Assembly: GCA_037127315.1 (NCBI GenBank)
Contig: JBBBDQ010001156.1
Location: forward strand, 3,722,001 to 3,786,000
Reading direction: 5' to 3'
From: Ascarosepion bandense
Lineage: Eukaryota; Mollusca; Cephalopoda; Sepiida; Sepiidae
Length of the DNA: 64,000 bases
Position numbers and translations under genes: made by a program. How positions within the stretch are numbered: the first letter of the stretch is position 1; every line of letters begins with the position of its first letter. Below the pieces are notes generated by a model. The model did not search any database. It was not told the DNA's origin and was given only the letters and a program-made list of their open reading frames with translations. Shown here piece by piece: positions 1 through 10,525 of this stretch.

Positions 1-285
1 GCAGATAATTTGAAGAGCTTAAAAACCATGCATTTTTGTTGGCTAATTGTAATTTCTTAGTACATAATGTAGTACTTAACTACGAAAACAGGGCACCTCG
101 ATCTGATGTAATGGTTAGCAAGCTTGTCTCGCTAGATTCCCTACACTTGAGTTGTGAATTCGATCCTCATTGCTTTGTCCTTGTGCCACATCTAAGCTGC
201 GCTTAGAAAATTACCTTAACTTCTACGGCTTCATTGTGTTGCGTGTACAGCATCTTCATTTGACATGTATAAACATTTAATCGGT
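1..285 (+). repeat. tRNA-derived SINE and flank, copy 1 of a 5-kb-spaced duplicate
   Basis: The stretch from about 92 to 180 looks like a tRNA-derived Pol III promoter: a box A-like TGGTTAGCAAG and, about 55 bases on, a box B-like GAATTCGATCCTC. The sequence from base 1 recurs almost unchanged at 4990-5245, including about 90 bases upstream of the tRNA-like part. The conserved unit is therefore longer than the SINE head, and its left limit is cut by the window. A related, more diverged head lies near 19990-20110. No ORF is supported here. Confidence 0.6.
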
Positions 286-588
286 CAGATGATAACTGCT
301 TTTTGTAAAGATGTTAGTGCCTAGATTGTTTTAATAATTATTCATCCCTATATATTAACCAATAGTGGAGAGCCGTTTCGTCAAAAAATCACAGAACCCA
401 TTTCATCATCAGTCGCTTATTCCGCGTTGTTATATAATACGCATCAACATGAGATATTATTCTCATGTTCATTTCAGTCATAAACATAACCCTGAAGAGT
501 GAAGACATTGTATCTTCACGAAACTTAGAAGTCAGCATGATTGAAACGGCACTTCTCTATTAAACGAAAAATTCTCTCCACATTAAAT

Positions 589-597
589 GTCTCTCTT

Positions 598-694
<97 letters not shown>
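589..694. repeat. (CT)n-(TA)n-(TG)n compound microsatellite
   Basis: Uninterrupted runs of CT, then TA, then TG dinucleotides are directly visible. The apparent ORF through this tract is only a translation of simple repeats. Confidence 0.95.
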
Positions 695-696
<2 letters not shown>

Positions 697-816
697 ATGG
701 GTTCTAATATGTGCTTGTCGTCAAAACTAAGAGGTTTAAAAAATGAATTCTAATGTTTGGTCATTTGGGTGATTTCGAATGTGCTTCGCGGTTAAATATA
801 TTTCTAGCAGTTCATA

Positions 817-819
817 AAT

Positions 820-873
<54 letters not shown>
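817..873. repeat. (CA)n-(TA)n microsatellite
   Basis: A CA run passes directly into a TA run. The following 874-1360 bases are A-rich with no supported gene. They contain a short duplicated phrase, 'cgttacaatccg', near 985-1005. Confidence 0.9.
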
Positions 874-876
<3 letters not shown>

Positions 877-1361
877 AATAATAACTACTTAGACTCTGTA
901 TGAATGCACTCCGTAAATTTATATATAAACTATATAAATTTTAATATAAACTCTCGAAAAAACCATTAACAAACAGAACCTAAATCCGTTACAATCCGCC
1001 GTTACAATCCGGCGTACTAATTATCGTCGGATAAATGAGGAGAAAAAAAAGAAACCAGCGGAACAAGAACAAAACATTCAATATTCCGCAGTAAAGAAAA
1101 AAAAACCAAACGGAACCAAACACAAGAAAAAGTGCTCAATACGAAAGTACTAAAATACAATAGTAGAGCAAAAACACACGAAAAATCTAAAGTGAGCCAA
1201 AACCTACCGCGGTTTCACACTACGGATCGTCAGGGAAAAGGCTGAAGTCCTAAAGATAAAAGCAAATAAATAAACTTTCACAAAGAATGGGAAAAGTTTG
1301 TTTTATTAAAGTTTTTACTTCCCTTTCTTGTGTTGGTATGGTTTTTCGTGTATATATATAT

Positions 1362-1722
1362 AAATGATTTGTTTGAACATTATTTTTAATCGATACTCCT
1401 ATTTAAGTAGATATTCTATTTTTAATTAAACAGTATTATATATTTATATCTACTGGCCTGATTATTTACGATAAATTTTTATTTCAAAAATGTGTTATTC
1501 GGCAGGATCCGAACTTGCGAACCTATCCATATAGGGGAAGCTACCGTGTGATCTGGCACGTCTTACACCTCTCGACCATGAATGACCATTAGTCTAAATG
1601 AGGTTTTTATCAAGCCTATATAACACATATATAAATATATAATACTGTTTAATTAAAAACAGAATATCTACTTAAATACGAGTATCAATAAAAAAAATAA
1701 TGTTCAAACAAATCATTTGAAA
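1362..1722. repeat. Palindromic (fold-back) element around a tRNA-like core
   Basis: Bases 1362-1449 are the reverse complement of 1628-1722, with about 90-bp arms that match at nearly every position. The ~180-bp centre carries a tRNA-Leu-like sequence on the minus strand. The arm sequence also occurs once, alone, near 19330-19384. It therefore belongs to a dispersed family of which this copy is an inverted duplicate. No coding content. Confidence 0.8.
1493..1586 (-). other. tRNA-Leu-like sequence (SINE head or tRNA pseudogene)
   Basis: On the minus strand the ends GTCATTC and GAATAAC pair at 6 of 7 positions like an acceptor stem. A D arm with a 3-bp stem (GTC/GAC) follows, as in tRNA-Leu. 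A long variable region and a T-arm-like 'CAAGTTCGGATCCTGC' come next. The anticodon arm is not convincing. Related copies lie at 19175-19268 and 35865-35944, with shared flanks. A dispersed tRNA-derived repeat is therefore more likely than a working tRNA. Confidence 0.55.
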
Positions 1723-1847
1723 TTATCTGTTGTTTATAACCAAGTTTCGTTAATCTTCGTTAATATATATAAACAAATGTTTGATGATAAAAAATGTGTA
1801 TATTATTATAAAAACAATTTATATGTATATTCATTTTTTTTTTAAAA

Positions 1848-2715
1848 TCATCTCACCCCAGCAAGGCATTCCACTGCCACTATTGCGCATGGGGCTACAT
1901 AGGGGAAGGTAAAGAGAAGGAATGGTTAGACATAGGGAATGTCAGGAGGAAGGTGACAGATGAGTAAGGATAGCGAGGATGAGGGTTGGGCAGATGGGAA
2001 GAGTGTTTGATAGAATGGGAGCAGGTTAGTGTGTTAGGAGGTGTCTATTGACCTTACATTTAAACTCCTGGAGATTGTAGCCGTCGGGGAAGCAATCATT
2101 TGGAAAAGAATTCCACAATTCCACAGTCGGGAAGTGCGAGGAAAGAAACTGTTGGAGTAGAAGTTACGGCTGCATTTTATCGGTTTCACTGTAAAAGGGT
2201 GGGATCTAGTTGCTAATCTAGTATCTCGTTCAAATTCGTATTTAGGGGGCACTAGTGATCTAAGTTCATCGGAGCAGAAGCCGTGAAAGTATTTATAGAA
2301 GAGACACAGGGAAGCCACGTCGCACCGGTGGGAGAGAGACTGCAGGCGGTCTGCCAAGTCGGTATCTATCACATTACAGACCCTCCTCTGAACCTTATCG
2401 AGAAGCCCGAGGAGAACAGCAGGGGCACCCGACCAGATATGGCAGCAGTATTCAATGCACGGGCGGATGGTAGGTTTATAAATGTTCAGGATAGATTTAG
2501 ACGGAAAAAACTTCCGGGCCCTACACAGAGAACCGACTTTCATAGCAGCGGATTTAGCAATGGATTCGATATAGTCATTCTATTTGAGGTCCGCTGAAAG
2601 TGTGAGACCAAGGAGGCGTAGTGTTTTACTCTCTGGGAGGCAAGCCTGGTCCATGCTAATGGGAGGCAGGTGAGATTGTCGATGATGGGTAATTAATTTT
2701 AGAGTGTTTTCTTTC
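1848..2715 (-). pseudogene. 3' end of a CR1/jockey-like LINE (ORF2 C-terminus plus 3' UTR)
   Basis: Read on the minus strand, 2715 to 2034 gives the conserved tail of a jockey-superfamily LINE ORF2 beyond the reverse transcriptase. Conserved blocks include LRLLGLTLSADL, IRPCIEYCCHIWSGAP, VQRRVCNVI, LCLFYKYFHGFCSDELRSL and RLATRSHPFTVKP, then a degraded 'SRLWN' block and 'SLNVRS'. A nonsense codon interrupts it near 2596. Bases 1848-2033 match the 3' UTR of other copies here ('ggggctacatagggg'). The copy is 5'-truncated and dead, as is usual for target-primed insertion. The same family recurs at 13.9-15.0, 24.7-25.2, 32.2-32.6 and 37.4-37.9 kb. Confidence 0.8.
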
Positions 2716-2848
2716 CCCACCTTTTTTAGGCACTTCATTTTCTTTGCTGATATTTTCATTTAATTCATATTTCCAACGATTTCCTCCTGATGAAATGATG
2801 GACAAAAGGGCCTTAGGGACTGTCAATAACTTTCTTGTTTTTAAAATA

Positions 2849-2859
<11 letters not shown>

Positions 2860-2917
<58 letters not shown>

Positions 2918-2928
2918 AGTGCGTGCGC

Positions 2929-2964
<36 letters not shown>
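2860..2964. repeat. (TG)n microsatellite
   Basis: About 100 bases of TG with a few GC interruptions. ORFs through it are simple-sequence artefacts. Confidence 0.95.
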
Positions 2965-2966
<2 letters not shown>

Positions 2967-3138
2967 AACATCCATACTATCAGTTTACTATCAATTCTTC
3001 GTAGCGTACTTTATCGAACGCCAGGTAAACGTCCTTTTTTTTTATTTGTATTGCCCTAAGCATAAATATCGTATTTCTTGTTCCAGTGTCCTTGACGGAA
3101 CTGCACTGTTCTTGTGCTATTTTAGGCCTGATTCTGTT

Positions 3139-3800
3139 TCACACTTTATTCATTAGGATTCGGACAGTGAGTTTCGTTATGTGGCTCATCAAACTGATGA
3201 TTCGTTGGAGTTTACATTCGATTTCACCTGGATTCTTACGCAGAGCTACGGGAATTAATCTGCTTAGGTCATCTGGTATTACACCATTGTTGTAGATTTC
3301 AATTATTATTTCCGTAATTTTCTCTATGCCGAAATCTTCTAAGGCTGTCAGCATCTCTATCTGCTTTGTTCCTATTCAGTTTGGCCATTGCAGCTTTCAC
3401 TTGGGATTTTAGTATTTCCGCTCCGTCAGCATCTTTGTTTATTGTCGGTTGTTCTCTCTTGATATGGAAGAGATCTTTTATATATTCTTCCCATCGTTGG
3501 GGTATTTCCTCTTTCTCTAATATGATCGTTTCATCCTTGGATTTTATACATCCTGTTGAGGAGCATGTTATTTCACCTGTTAGTTCTCTTATTTCTTTAT
3601 GCATTTCTCCTTTATTAGTCTTGCTCAATCTGTCTATTTCAGCACATTTGTTGTTGAACCATTCCTTTTTAGCCTGTCAGCACTTGGTCCTTGTATTCAG
3701 TTCCATGTCTTGGCATAGTTTACTGACTCTTTTGCATCATGTCAAGAATCTCTTCAGTCATCCACTGTTTTTTTTCTTCAGTGTCTGATTCCCTCTAGGA
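3139..3800 (-). pseudogene. Non-LTR retrotransposon reverse transcriptase fragment (start of RT domain)
   Basis: On the minus strand, roughly 3790 to 3139, there is a LINE ORF segment. The linker before RT contains 'IPQRWEEYIKDLFH' and 'DADGAEILKSQVKAAMAKL'. The first RT block follows, with 'LTALEDFGIEKITEII', 'IYNNGVIPDDLSRLIPVAL' and 'ISLMSHITKL'. A frameshift near 3340 separates the two pieces, and the conserved 'NKAxGxD' is damaged. The catalytic YADD region is absent. The piece belongs to the same family as the fragments at 26085-26340 and 33715-34440, which represent later parts of the same protein. Clade assignment is not firm. Confidence 0.7.
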
Positions 3801-4139
3801 CAATGTTGTTTTCTGATGTCACCAGCGCTTCTTTAAGCGCGTCCCATTTCGAATTTCCATTTCTTATTTGTTCTTCGTATTTGTTTCTCACACGGTAAGT
3901 GTATTTTTACTGCAGGTTGAGGTCATTCACGAGCGTTTTGTATTGCAGTCTGGGTGCTGCTCTAGGCTTCTATAGTCTCCGAAGTTTCACCCTTAGTTTG
4001 CAGATACTGGAAGGTGGTCGCTTCCACAGCCGGCACTTGAATAGGTTTTGCATTGAATTATTGGTCACTCGTGATCATCTACTAAGACGGCTAGTTAATC
4101 CCCATTGCAGATGCTTGTATTTGTTCAGAGCCCACCTGT

Positions 4140-4330
4140 GATTTGTACTGAAACTATTCTGAGCGGACCTTAGTTACAGTTTCTGGGAGAGAGTGCGTTA
4201 TATTGCGTGAACAACAGTCTGAACAAGGCCAGGGCGCTCAAACCCTCGGTCACGATGACTTTGACCTCGAGCTAGCACAGCCATCGCCGATTCCTCAGAG
4301 GGTGACGTCCACCCAATTTCCCTCACAAGG
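4140..4330 (-). repeat. tRNA-like SINE
   Basis: On the minus strand a box A-like TAGCTCGAGGTCAAAG is followed by a box B-like GGGTTTGAGCGCC. The same sequence, diverged, occurs on the minus strand at about 24005-24135. Two dispersed copies with matching tRNA-like promoters support a SINE family. The bases around it (3800-4890) hold no other supported gene. Confidence 0.5.
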
Positions 4331-4889
4331 CTTGGGTCAAACCGTGGTATGTTTTTCAGGCATTTTCTAAAAGTGTCTCCAGAACGAAAACATTAAGGTC
4401 ACCTTCCTGATGAAATTCGAATATGAGCTTCATAGGCAGAAAGCGAACGTTCCAATCACTTGGTCACTTGCTCATCAATACTTACATACATACATATATA
4501 CATACATACATATGATAGGATAAAGAACAAATACTAAACGTTTAGAAATCTAGCAAAACTTCGACTTTGTGTATAATTTATGTGTGTAAGTATCATAATT
4601 ATAGTTTGGGTGATAATATATACGTATATTGTTTTATAACGGATCAATTTATTAAGACAGATACCAAGGTATCTCGCTTAAAAAGGAAAAATAAAAAAGT
4701 AAAAAGTAAAAAAATAAAATAAAAAATATTTTTTTTTATTCCTGTGCCTTAACCTCAGATGTTGTTAAAATATTTTCTTGGCAAATTCTCTGTTTCAATT
4801 GCCGACGATTCTATTCTGACGAAGTGTTGGCCGAAAGACGTCTTAAAATTTTTCCCCCTGATTTTTTTTTTTTTAAGCGAGATATCTTT

Positions 4890-4985
4890 GTATCAACCTA
4901 CTGCGGGATAATCTTCTGCCCAGTCAGTCATGTCTCTTTGATCGCAAAAGCGTGTTTCACGTATGGCACTTAATTGACTGACTAT
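4890..4985 (+). repeat. Dispersed repeat tail ('ctactgcgggataatcttct' family)
   Basis: This segment recurs with few changes at about 25605-25700, 25830-25935 and 27605-27710. At 27405-27710 it is the tail of a tRNA-derived SINE, so this is probably a 5'-truncated copy of that SINE. It abuts the duplicated SINE that starts at 4990. Confidence 0.65.
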
Positions 4986-4989
4986 ATAC

Positions 4990-5245
4990 GCAGATAATTT
5001 GAAGAGATGAAAAACCATGCATTTTTGTTGGTTGATTGTAATTTCTTAGTACATAATGTAGTACTTAACTACGAAAACAGGGCACCTCGATCTGATGTAA
5101 TGGTTAGCAAGCTTGTCTCGCTAGATTCCCTACACTTGAGTTGTGAATTCGATCCTCATTGCTGCGCTTAGAAAATTACCTTAACTTCTACGGCTTCATT
5201 GTGTTATGGTACATCATCTTCATTTGACGTGTATCACGTATGTCA
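4990..5245 (+). repeat. tRNA-derived SINE and flank, copy 2
   Basis: Near-identical to the left end of the window (1-285), with a ~20-base internal deletion after the box B-like region. Box A-like and box B-like motifs are preserved. Confidence 0.65.
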
Positions 5246-5343
5246 CTTAACTGACTGATCTTTTTATCTGTCTTAATAAAATCTTCCTTTTTAAAACAAT
5301 TGTATTTTGGTGTGGTATAAAAAAGAACTTGTTCATTATATAC

Positions 5344-5349
<6 letters not shown>

Positions 5350-5398
<49 letters not shown>
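5350..5398. repeat. (TG)n microsatellite
   Basis: A pure TG run of about 48 bases, preceded by a short TA run. Bases 5400-5640 contain no recognisable feature. Confidence 0.9.
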
Positions 5399-5639
5399 TA
5401 GACAGCATTATTTTTATTTGGTTGTTGTCCGCATGTTCATTTTTAGACGTGGTAGGTAAATATATGTTAGATTCTTTAAGAACGATTTAATAAAGTTCGG
5501 TAATATAATGCATTCACCACTACGATTTTAGAACCATGTACGAGTGAAGTTGCCAGCACTAAAAATTAAGAGTATTCTTGCTCATAAATTATTTGCCATC
5601 CAAGGTTAGATAGATTACTCTGATAGAGTCTTTTTCTCT

Positions 5640-5909
5640 TACTCTTCGTTTAACTTTTTTGTCTAATAATTTAGTTATTCTTTTCAGCAATACTTACTCT
5701 TTCTTCTTCCACCTTATTAATTCAACTCCCTTAGTAGTTCTTCTTCTTCTTCTTCTTCTTCTTCTTCTTCTTCTTCTTCATTTTTATCCTTTCAACTCAC
5801 TTATTCTTTCTTTCTTTTTCCTCTCGTTCTCATTTATTCTTATTCCTCATTATTCTTCTACCTCTCTTATTCTTTCTTCTTTTTCTTTTCATTCACTTCT
5901 TATTTCATC

Positions 5910-5942
<33 letters not shown>

Positions 5943-6430
5943 TCCTCCTCATCCTTTCCTCTTCCCCTTTATAATTTCATTTCCCTTTTTCCTTATTTCT
6001 CATTTTTTCTTCTTTTTTATTCTTGCAATCCCTTATTCTTTCTGCTTCTTTTTATTCCCTTCTTCTTCTTCTTCTTCTTCTTCTTCTTCTTCTTCTTCTT
6101 CTTCTTCTTCTTCTTCTTCTTCTTCTTCTTCTTTCCATCGCCTAAGAATAATGGAGTTGACAGGATCAAAATGAAGAAAAGAAAATAATTTCTTTTTCCT
6201 CTTTATCCAAATTAACTCCCTTATTCTTTCTTCTTTCTCTTCCCTTATTCTTCATCTTTTCTCATTATTCTTTTAATTCCTTTATCTCCTTCCTATTATT
6301 TTTTCATTCTCTCATTATTTCCGCTTCCTACCTTTTTTTTCTCTCCTTTGTATTCTTCCTTCTTTTTACTTATTTTCATACCCTACTTCTTTTTTTTCTA
6401 CTCTATATTCCTAAATTTTATTCACTTTTT
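5640..6430. repeat. Polypyrimidine tract with (TTC)n and (ATT)n arrays
   Basis: Almost entirely C/T on the plus strand. It includes (TTC)n at 5735-5780, (ATT)n at about 5910-5942 and a long (TTC)n at 6060-6132. The long leucine/serine/phenylalanine ORF here is a by-product of this composition and is not a gene. Confidence 0.9.
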
Positions 6431-7165
6431 TACTAGCAGTATAGCCCGGCGTTGCTCGGGTGTAATGAAACCTTTAAAACTAATCCATGGAGCTTAGACT
6501 TTTTGGACGTTGACACGAAAGACTAAAAAGCAATAGCTGTTTCATGGTTGAGACTACAATTATATCTACTTAGAGCAAAACCCGAAACAAAAACCAAAAT
6601 AAAAGGGCTGAAAACCTGATTTTGATCAGACCCGATAGGATATCAGGGTGTCGATTTCCAATATCGGAGTCAAATAAGTCATCCAAGGATAAACTAACGT
6701 AAGTAAATCCATGAAAACTAATCAGACCCATCGGGAGTAAAATTGAAAAAAATTAGTCATATTGATGTTTGAATATCGGTTTTTGATCGGATTCGATAGA
6801 ATATTGGGGGTATCGATTTCCGATATCGGAGAAAATGAGTCATCTAAGAAGATCTACTAATTTTTGGGACTAAAAACTATAATTTTACCAAGTTAGAGCA
6901 AATTCTGCAGCAAGAACCACGATAAAAGTGTTGAAATCCTAATCTTGATCAGACCTGATCGGATATCGGGTTATTGATTTCCAATATCGTAGGGAAATCG
7001 GGAAAAAAAGGTAATTCATGACCTGACCGGAAGCCTCAAAAATATTTGTGTGAAGTTTGGTGAGAATCAGATGTAGATTTGTATAAAAGACATACAGACA
7101 GACAGACACACACACACACAGACAGACACACACACAAACAGCTTGCCTTTTATATAGAGAGATTT
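6430..7165. repeat. Dispersed repeat with 'cccggcgttgctcgggtg' start and CA-rich end
   Basis: This block interrupts the polypyrimidine tract. Its interior (for example 'gacacgaaagactaaaaagc' and 'aaaataaaagggctgaaaa') matches the inner part of the fold-back element at 35975-37145. It ends with CA/CAGA microsatellite and 'cttgccttttatatag', which also ends that element's inner arm. It is a non-coding dispersed family. Confidence 0.65.
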
Positions 7166-8340
7166 TTCCTTCTTTTCTCTCCCTTCATATAATTTCTTAT
7201 TGTTCGATATTATTTCCTTTTTCTTTTTATTATTTGTTATTCCTTCTTATTCCTTCTTTTCCTTTCTCTTTACTCTTTCTTCTTATTCCTTCTTTTCCTT
7301 TCTCTTTGCTCTTTCTTCTTCTTCTTTCTTTTTTTTATTCTTTGCTCTTGCTTCTTATTCTTTCTTCTTTTTCTCATTCTTTTCTCCTCCTTCTTATTCT
7401 TTCTTTTTTTATTCTTTGCTCTTGCTTCTTATTCTTTCTTCTTTTTCTCATTCTTTTCTCCTCCTTCATATTCTTTCTTTTTTTATTCTTTGCTCTTGCT
7501 TCTTATTCTTTCTTCTTTTTCTCATTCTTTTCTCCTCCTTCTTATTCTTTCTTTTTTTTATTCTTTGCTCTTGCTTCTTATTCTTTATTCTCTCTAAATT
7601 TTTCTCTCACTTCTTATTTTTCTTCTTTCCAACCCCTTCTTTCTTTATTCTCTCTAAATTTTTCTCTCACTTCTTTTTCTACTTTCTTTCTTTTCCTTCT
7701 CTTATTCTTTTTTCTCCTTATTTTTCATCTCCTTTCTTATTTTTCGTTTTCATTCGTTCTCTTCTTTTCTTTCTCATTCTTTCTTCTCTATCACTATTCG
7801 TTTGTCTCCTTTCTTATTTTTCTCTTCTTTCCACTTTTAATTTTCTCTCACTTTTTATTTTTTGTTCTTTCCTATTATTTGTTTTTTCTAAATCCTTATT
7901 CTTTCTTCCTTCCTATTCCATGAAACGAGTTTTTTAACTCACCCCTCTTTTACTCTTTTATTTTATCACTCACTCAATTTTCTCTTAGTCATTTTTCTCT
8001 TCAACCCTCCTTGTTCCTTTTTCAACTTTTTTTTTCTTAACATCAATACAATCTTACCTTCGGGCTACTTATATCTATCTACCTATCGTTTCTCTGTCTG
8101 TCTAATTCTCTTGTAATCTTTCTGTCGAACTCTTTTCTATGTTGCTACCCTTTCCAAATTCCTTAATTTTTTCTACTATATCAAAGGCTCCTTATCTATT
8201 TACTTCATCCTTTTAAACTAATCTCTCTGCCCTCATTTCTTTACCGTTATCTCGCTACTGCCTCCCTCAATATTTTTTGTAAAATCCTTACTCTCTTTCT
8301 TTCGTGTCTCCTCCTACCACAACTCCTTTTAATAAAGTTT
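7166..8340. repeat. Polypyrimidine tract with 74-bp minisatellite
   Basis: Nearly all C/T on the plus strand. Bases 7337-7575 are about 3.3 tandem units of a 74-75 bp repeat; the phrase 'attctttgctcttgcttctt' starts at 7337, 7411, 7485 and 7560. Two long overlapping ORFs across it are compositional artefacts. Confidence 0.9.
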
Positions 8341-8639
8341 CGTTTCTCTTCTCCTCAATACCCTGATGTGCATTTGTCGCCACAACCGTTCTGTCCGTGA
8401 ACTCATTCTAACTTTGCCAAGTGGACCTCTTTTTTCGGCTAGCGGCTAAGACAGACAAAGGCGTCCACCTCCTTTCAACTCGGCGACCTTGCATGAAAAT
8501 AATTCCCCCTCCAGTCGCAGGATGCTGGAGAATGACAAGATAAAGATGACAGTGGAAGGAAACATTTTTTGATGATGGAGTTAGCAGGGAAAGAAAAGGT
8601 GAATGAAATAAAACAGGGATAGAAAGAGAGAAAGTAGAG

Positions 8640-9287
8640 AACAACATGACGAATTTAAACAGAATGACTGAAAAGCAAAAAAGAAGTGTTTGAGAAATCA
8701 AAAATGAAACGAAAGCAGGAAAGTAAAAGAGGGCGGAGAGAACAAAGAAAATGAAAAGTTAATAAAAAGGTAACAGATAAGAAAGAATTGAAGGAATTTA
8801 AAAGAAAACCCAGAAAAGTCAAAGAAATTAATCTACAAAGAAAGAAAGAAAGAAACCAGAAATTATGTACAAAGAAAGTCATTCGAATCTCGAAAGTTAT
8901 TGAAAAGAAAGATGTAAAAAAGAAAGGAGAAATATGTGAAAGAAAGAAATGTAATAGAAAGAAAGAAAGAAAGATAGAACGAAATGTGGTATACTGAAAG
9001 AAAGAAAGAAAGAAAGAAAGAAACGAATGAAAGAAAGAAAAAAGCAAAATGGGTGAAATGAAATGAGATATACAAAAAAAGAAAGCAAGAAATGAGGTAT
9101 ACTGAAAGAAAGAAAGAAAGAAAGAAAGAAACTAAACGAATGAAAGAAAGAAAAAAGCAAAATGGGTGAAATGAAATGAGATATACAAAAAAAAGAAAGA
9201 AAGAAAGAAATGAGGTATACTGAAAGAAAGAAAGAAAGAAAGAAAGAAAGAAAAAGCGAAATGGGTGAAATGAAATGAGATATACAA

Positions 9288-9319
<32 letters not shown>

Positions 9320-9480
9320 AAAATAAGAAATGAAGCATTAAGAAAGCAATTCGATAGAATTAAACAAGACGGGAGAAAATGGAGAATGTGGTGAAATAGA
9401 AAGAAAGAATGAAAGAAAGAATGAAATATATATCTACGAATAAAAGAAAGGAACTTAGAATCTAACCAAAAAATAATTAA
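8640..9480. repeat. Polypurine (GAAA)n tract with ~105-120 bp tandem units
   Basis: G/A-rich on the plus strand, with repeated (GAAA)n blocks separated by a shared phrase ('gaaatgaaatgagatatac') near 9055, 9166 and 9267. This gives tandem units of about 100-120 bp. The long minus-strand phenylalanine/serine ORFs are artefacts. Bases 8341-8640 and 9480-10150 contain no supported gene. Confidence 0.85.
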
Positions 9481-10149
9481 GAAAGTAAAAGGCTTAATGA
9501 TTCTACTTAAATACTCTCTATTCTGAGAAAGATAAAAAAAAAAAGACCCGAATAAATGAACTTGGAAACTCTTTTTTTCCTTCTCTTTTTTTCTTTTTAT
9601 TTTTCTCCTTTCTGTCACCAAAATTAATTCTTCTCTTTTCTTCATCCTTAGATTTCTAACCTCAGGTCCCTCTGTCCAGAGAATGAAAACGTTTGGTGTA
9701 CGGGTTAGCGAGATATGCTTCAAGGAGAAATTCCGTTCTCACACGCCTATGTAGCGAATAGAGCAAAAATAAAACAAAGAGAGAAAAGATGAATTGTTGA
9801 TATGTATTTTCTATGTCTCCTTCTTATCCCCTTTTTACAAACAAGACAATTTAACTAGATTGTAGCCTGCGTCATGACTGAGGTAACTGCATATTTCTTA
9901 ACATCACAAATCGGTATAGCGTTTCAGAAAAACAAGAACTCGAAGCCTCATTTATGACGACAAATGACCGCCTTTACACACAAAAAATGCCACAATGGAA
10001 TCTTTCTGCTGCTGTTTCATACATCTTGCTTTATACGCTTTATATGCTTAATAAATCTGAATCTCTTTGATTTGGTTAAGATATTGAACTTAGAAATAAC
10101 GTACGTACACAAGTGCCCACACACGCGTATGTACAGACATACGGACCAG

Positions 10150-10150
<1 letters not shown>

Positions 10151-10238
<88 letters not shown>

Positions 10239-10282
10239 TGTGTGTGTGTGCGTGCGTGTGTGTGTGTGCGTGTGTGTGTGCA
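10151..10282. repeat. (TA)n-(TG)n microsatellite
   Basis: TA run to 10199, then a TG run with a few C interruptions. It directly borders the first hammerhead-like motif. Confidence 0.95.
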
Positions 10283-10289
10283 TAGAGAG

Positions 10290-10333
10290 ATCCAAATACA
10301 AGCCTTTTTCGCTGTATCACAGCTCTTCAGTGT

Positions 10334-10337
<4 letters not shown>
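10290..10337 (-). ncRNA. Hammerhead-ribozyme-like motif 1
   Basis: On the minus strand the order fits a type I hammerhead. Stem I 5' strand is AUCCACA, then core CUGAAGA, then stem II GCUGU/ACAGC closed by GAU, then GAAA. A very short stem III region ends in GUA (a permitted NUH site), and the stem I 3' strand UUUGGAU pairs at 6 of 7 positions. The 15.2-16.2 pair is mismatched, so activity is doubtful. Minimal stem III is a known feature of hammerheads in retroelements. The fold was done by eye. Confidence 0.6.
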
Positions 10338-10381
<44 letters not shown>

Positions 10382-10430
10382 ATCCAAATACAATATATAT
10401 GTGTGTGTGTGTGTGTGTGTGTATAGAGAG

Positions 10431-10474
10431 ATCCAAATACAAGCCTTTTTCGCTGTATCACAGCTCTTCAGTGT

Positions 10475-10478
<4 letters not shown>
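10431..10478 (-). ncRNA. Hammerhead-ribozyme-like motif 2 (tandem copy)
   Basis: Same sequence as the motif at 10290-10337, 141 bases away in the same orientation: CUGAAGA core, GCUGU/ACAGC stem II, GAAA, GUA site, AUCCA/UGGAU stem I. Direct repeats of a hammerhead are the arrangement needed to release and circularise a unit-length RNA in retrozymes and ribozyme satellites. Confidence 0.6.

Positions 10479-10520
<42 letters not shown>

Positions 10521-10525
<5 letters not shown>

Larger units (their letters stand above)
10279..10520. repeat. 141-bp tandem duplication containing two hammerhead-like motifs
   Basis: The segment from 'agagagatccaaatac' through 'cttcagtgtgg' plus a TA tract occurs at about 10284-10378 and again at about 10425-10520, offset by 141 bases. 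A third, partial start ('gatccaaatac') at 10381 lacks the ribozyme core. Confidence 0.85.

Noticed and set aside
2786..2830. Hammerhead core at 'ctgatgaaatgatgg'
   Set aside because: No GAAA at the required distance and no stem II.
5659..6174. 171-codon ORF rich in Leu/Ser/Phe
   Set aside because: It is a translation of TTC/ATT microsatellites and polypyrimidine sequence, with no domain and no conserved start.
7200..7937. Two overlapping 229-245-codon ORFs resembling a membrane protein
   Set aside because: Both frames are open only because the tract lacks purines and hence stop codons; it is built from 74-bp minisatellite units.
8863..9723. 286-codon minus-strand ORF
   Set aside because: It is the complement of a (GAAA)n tract; hydrophobic Phe/Ser repeats reflect composition only.
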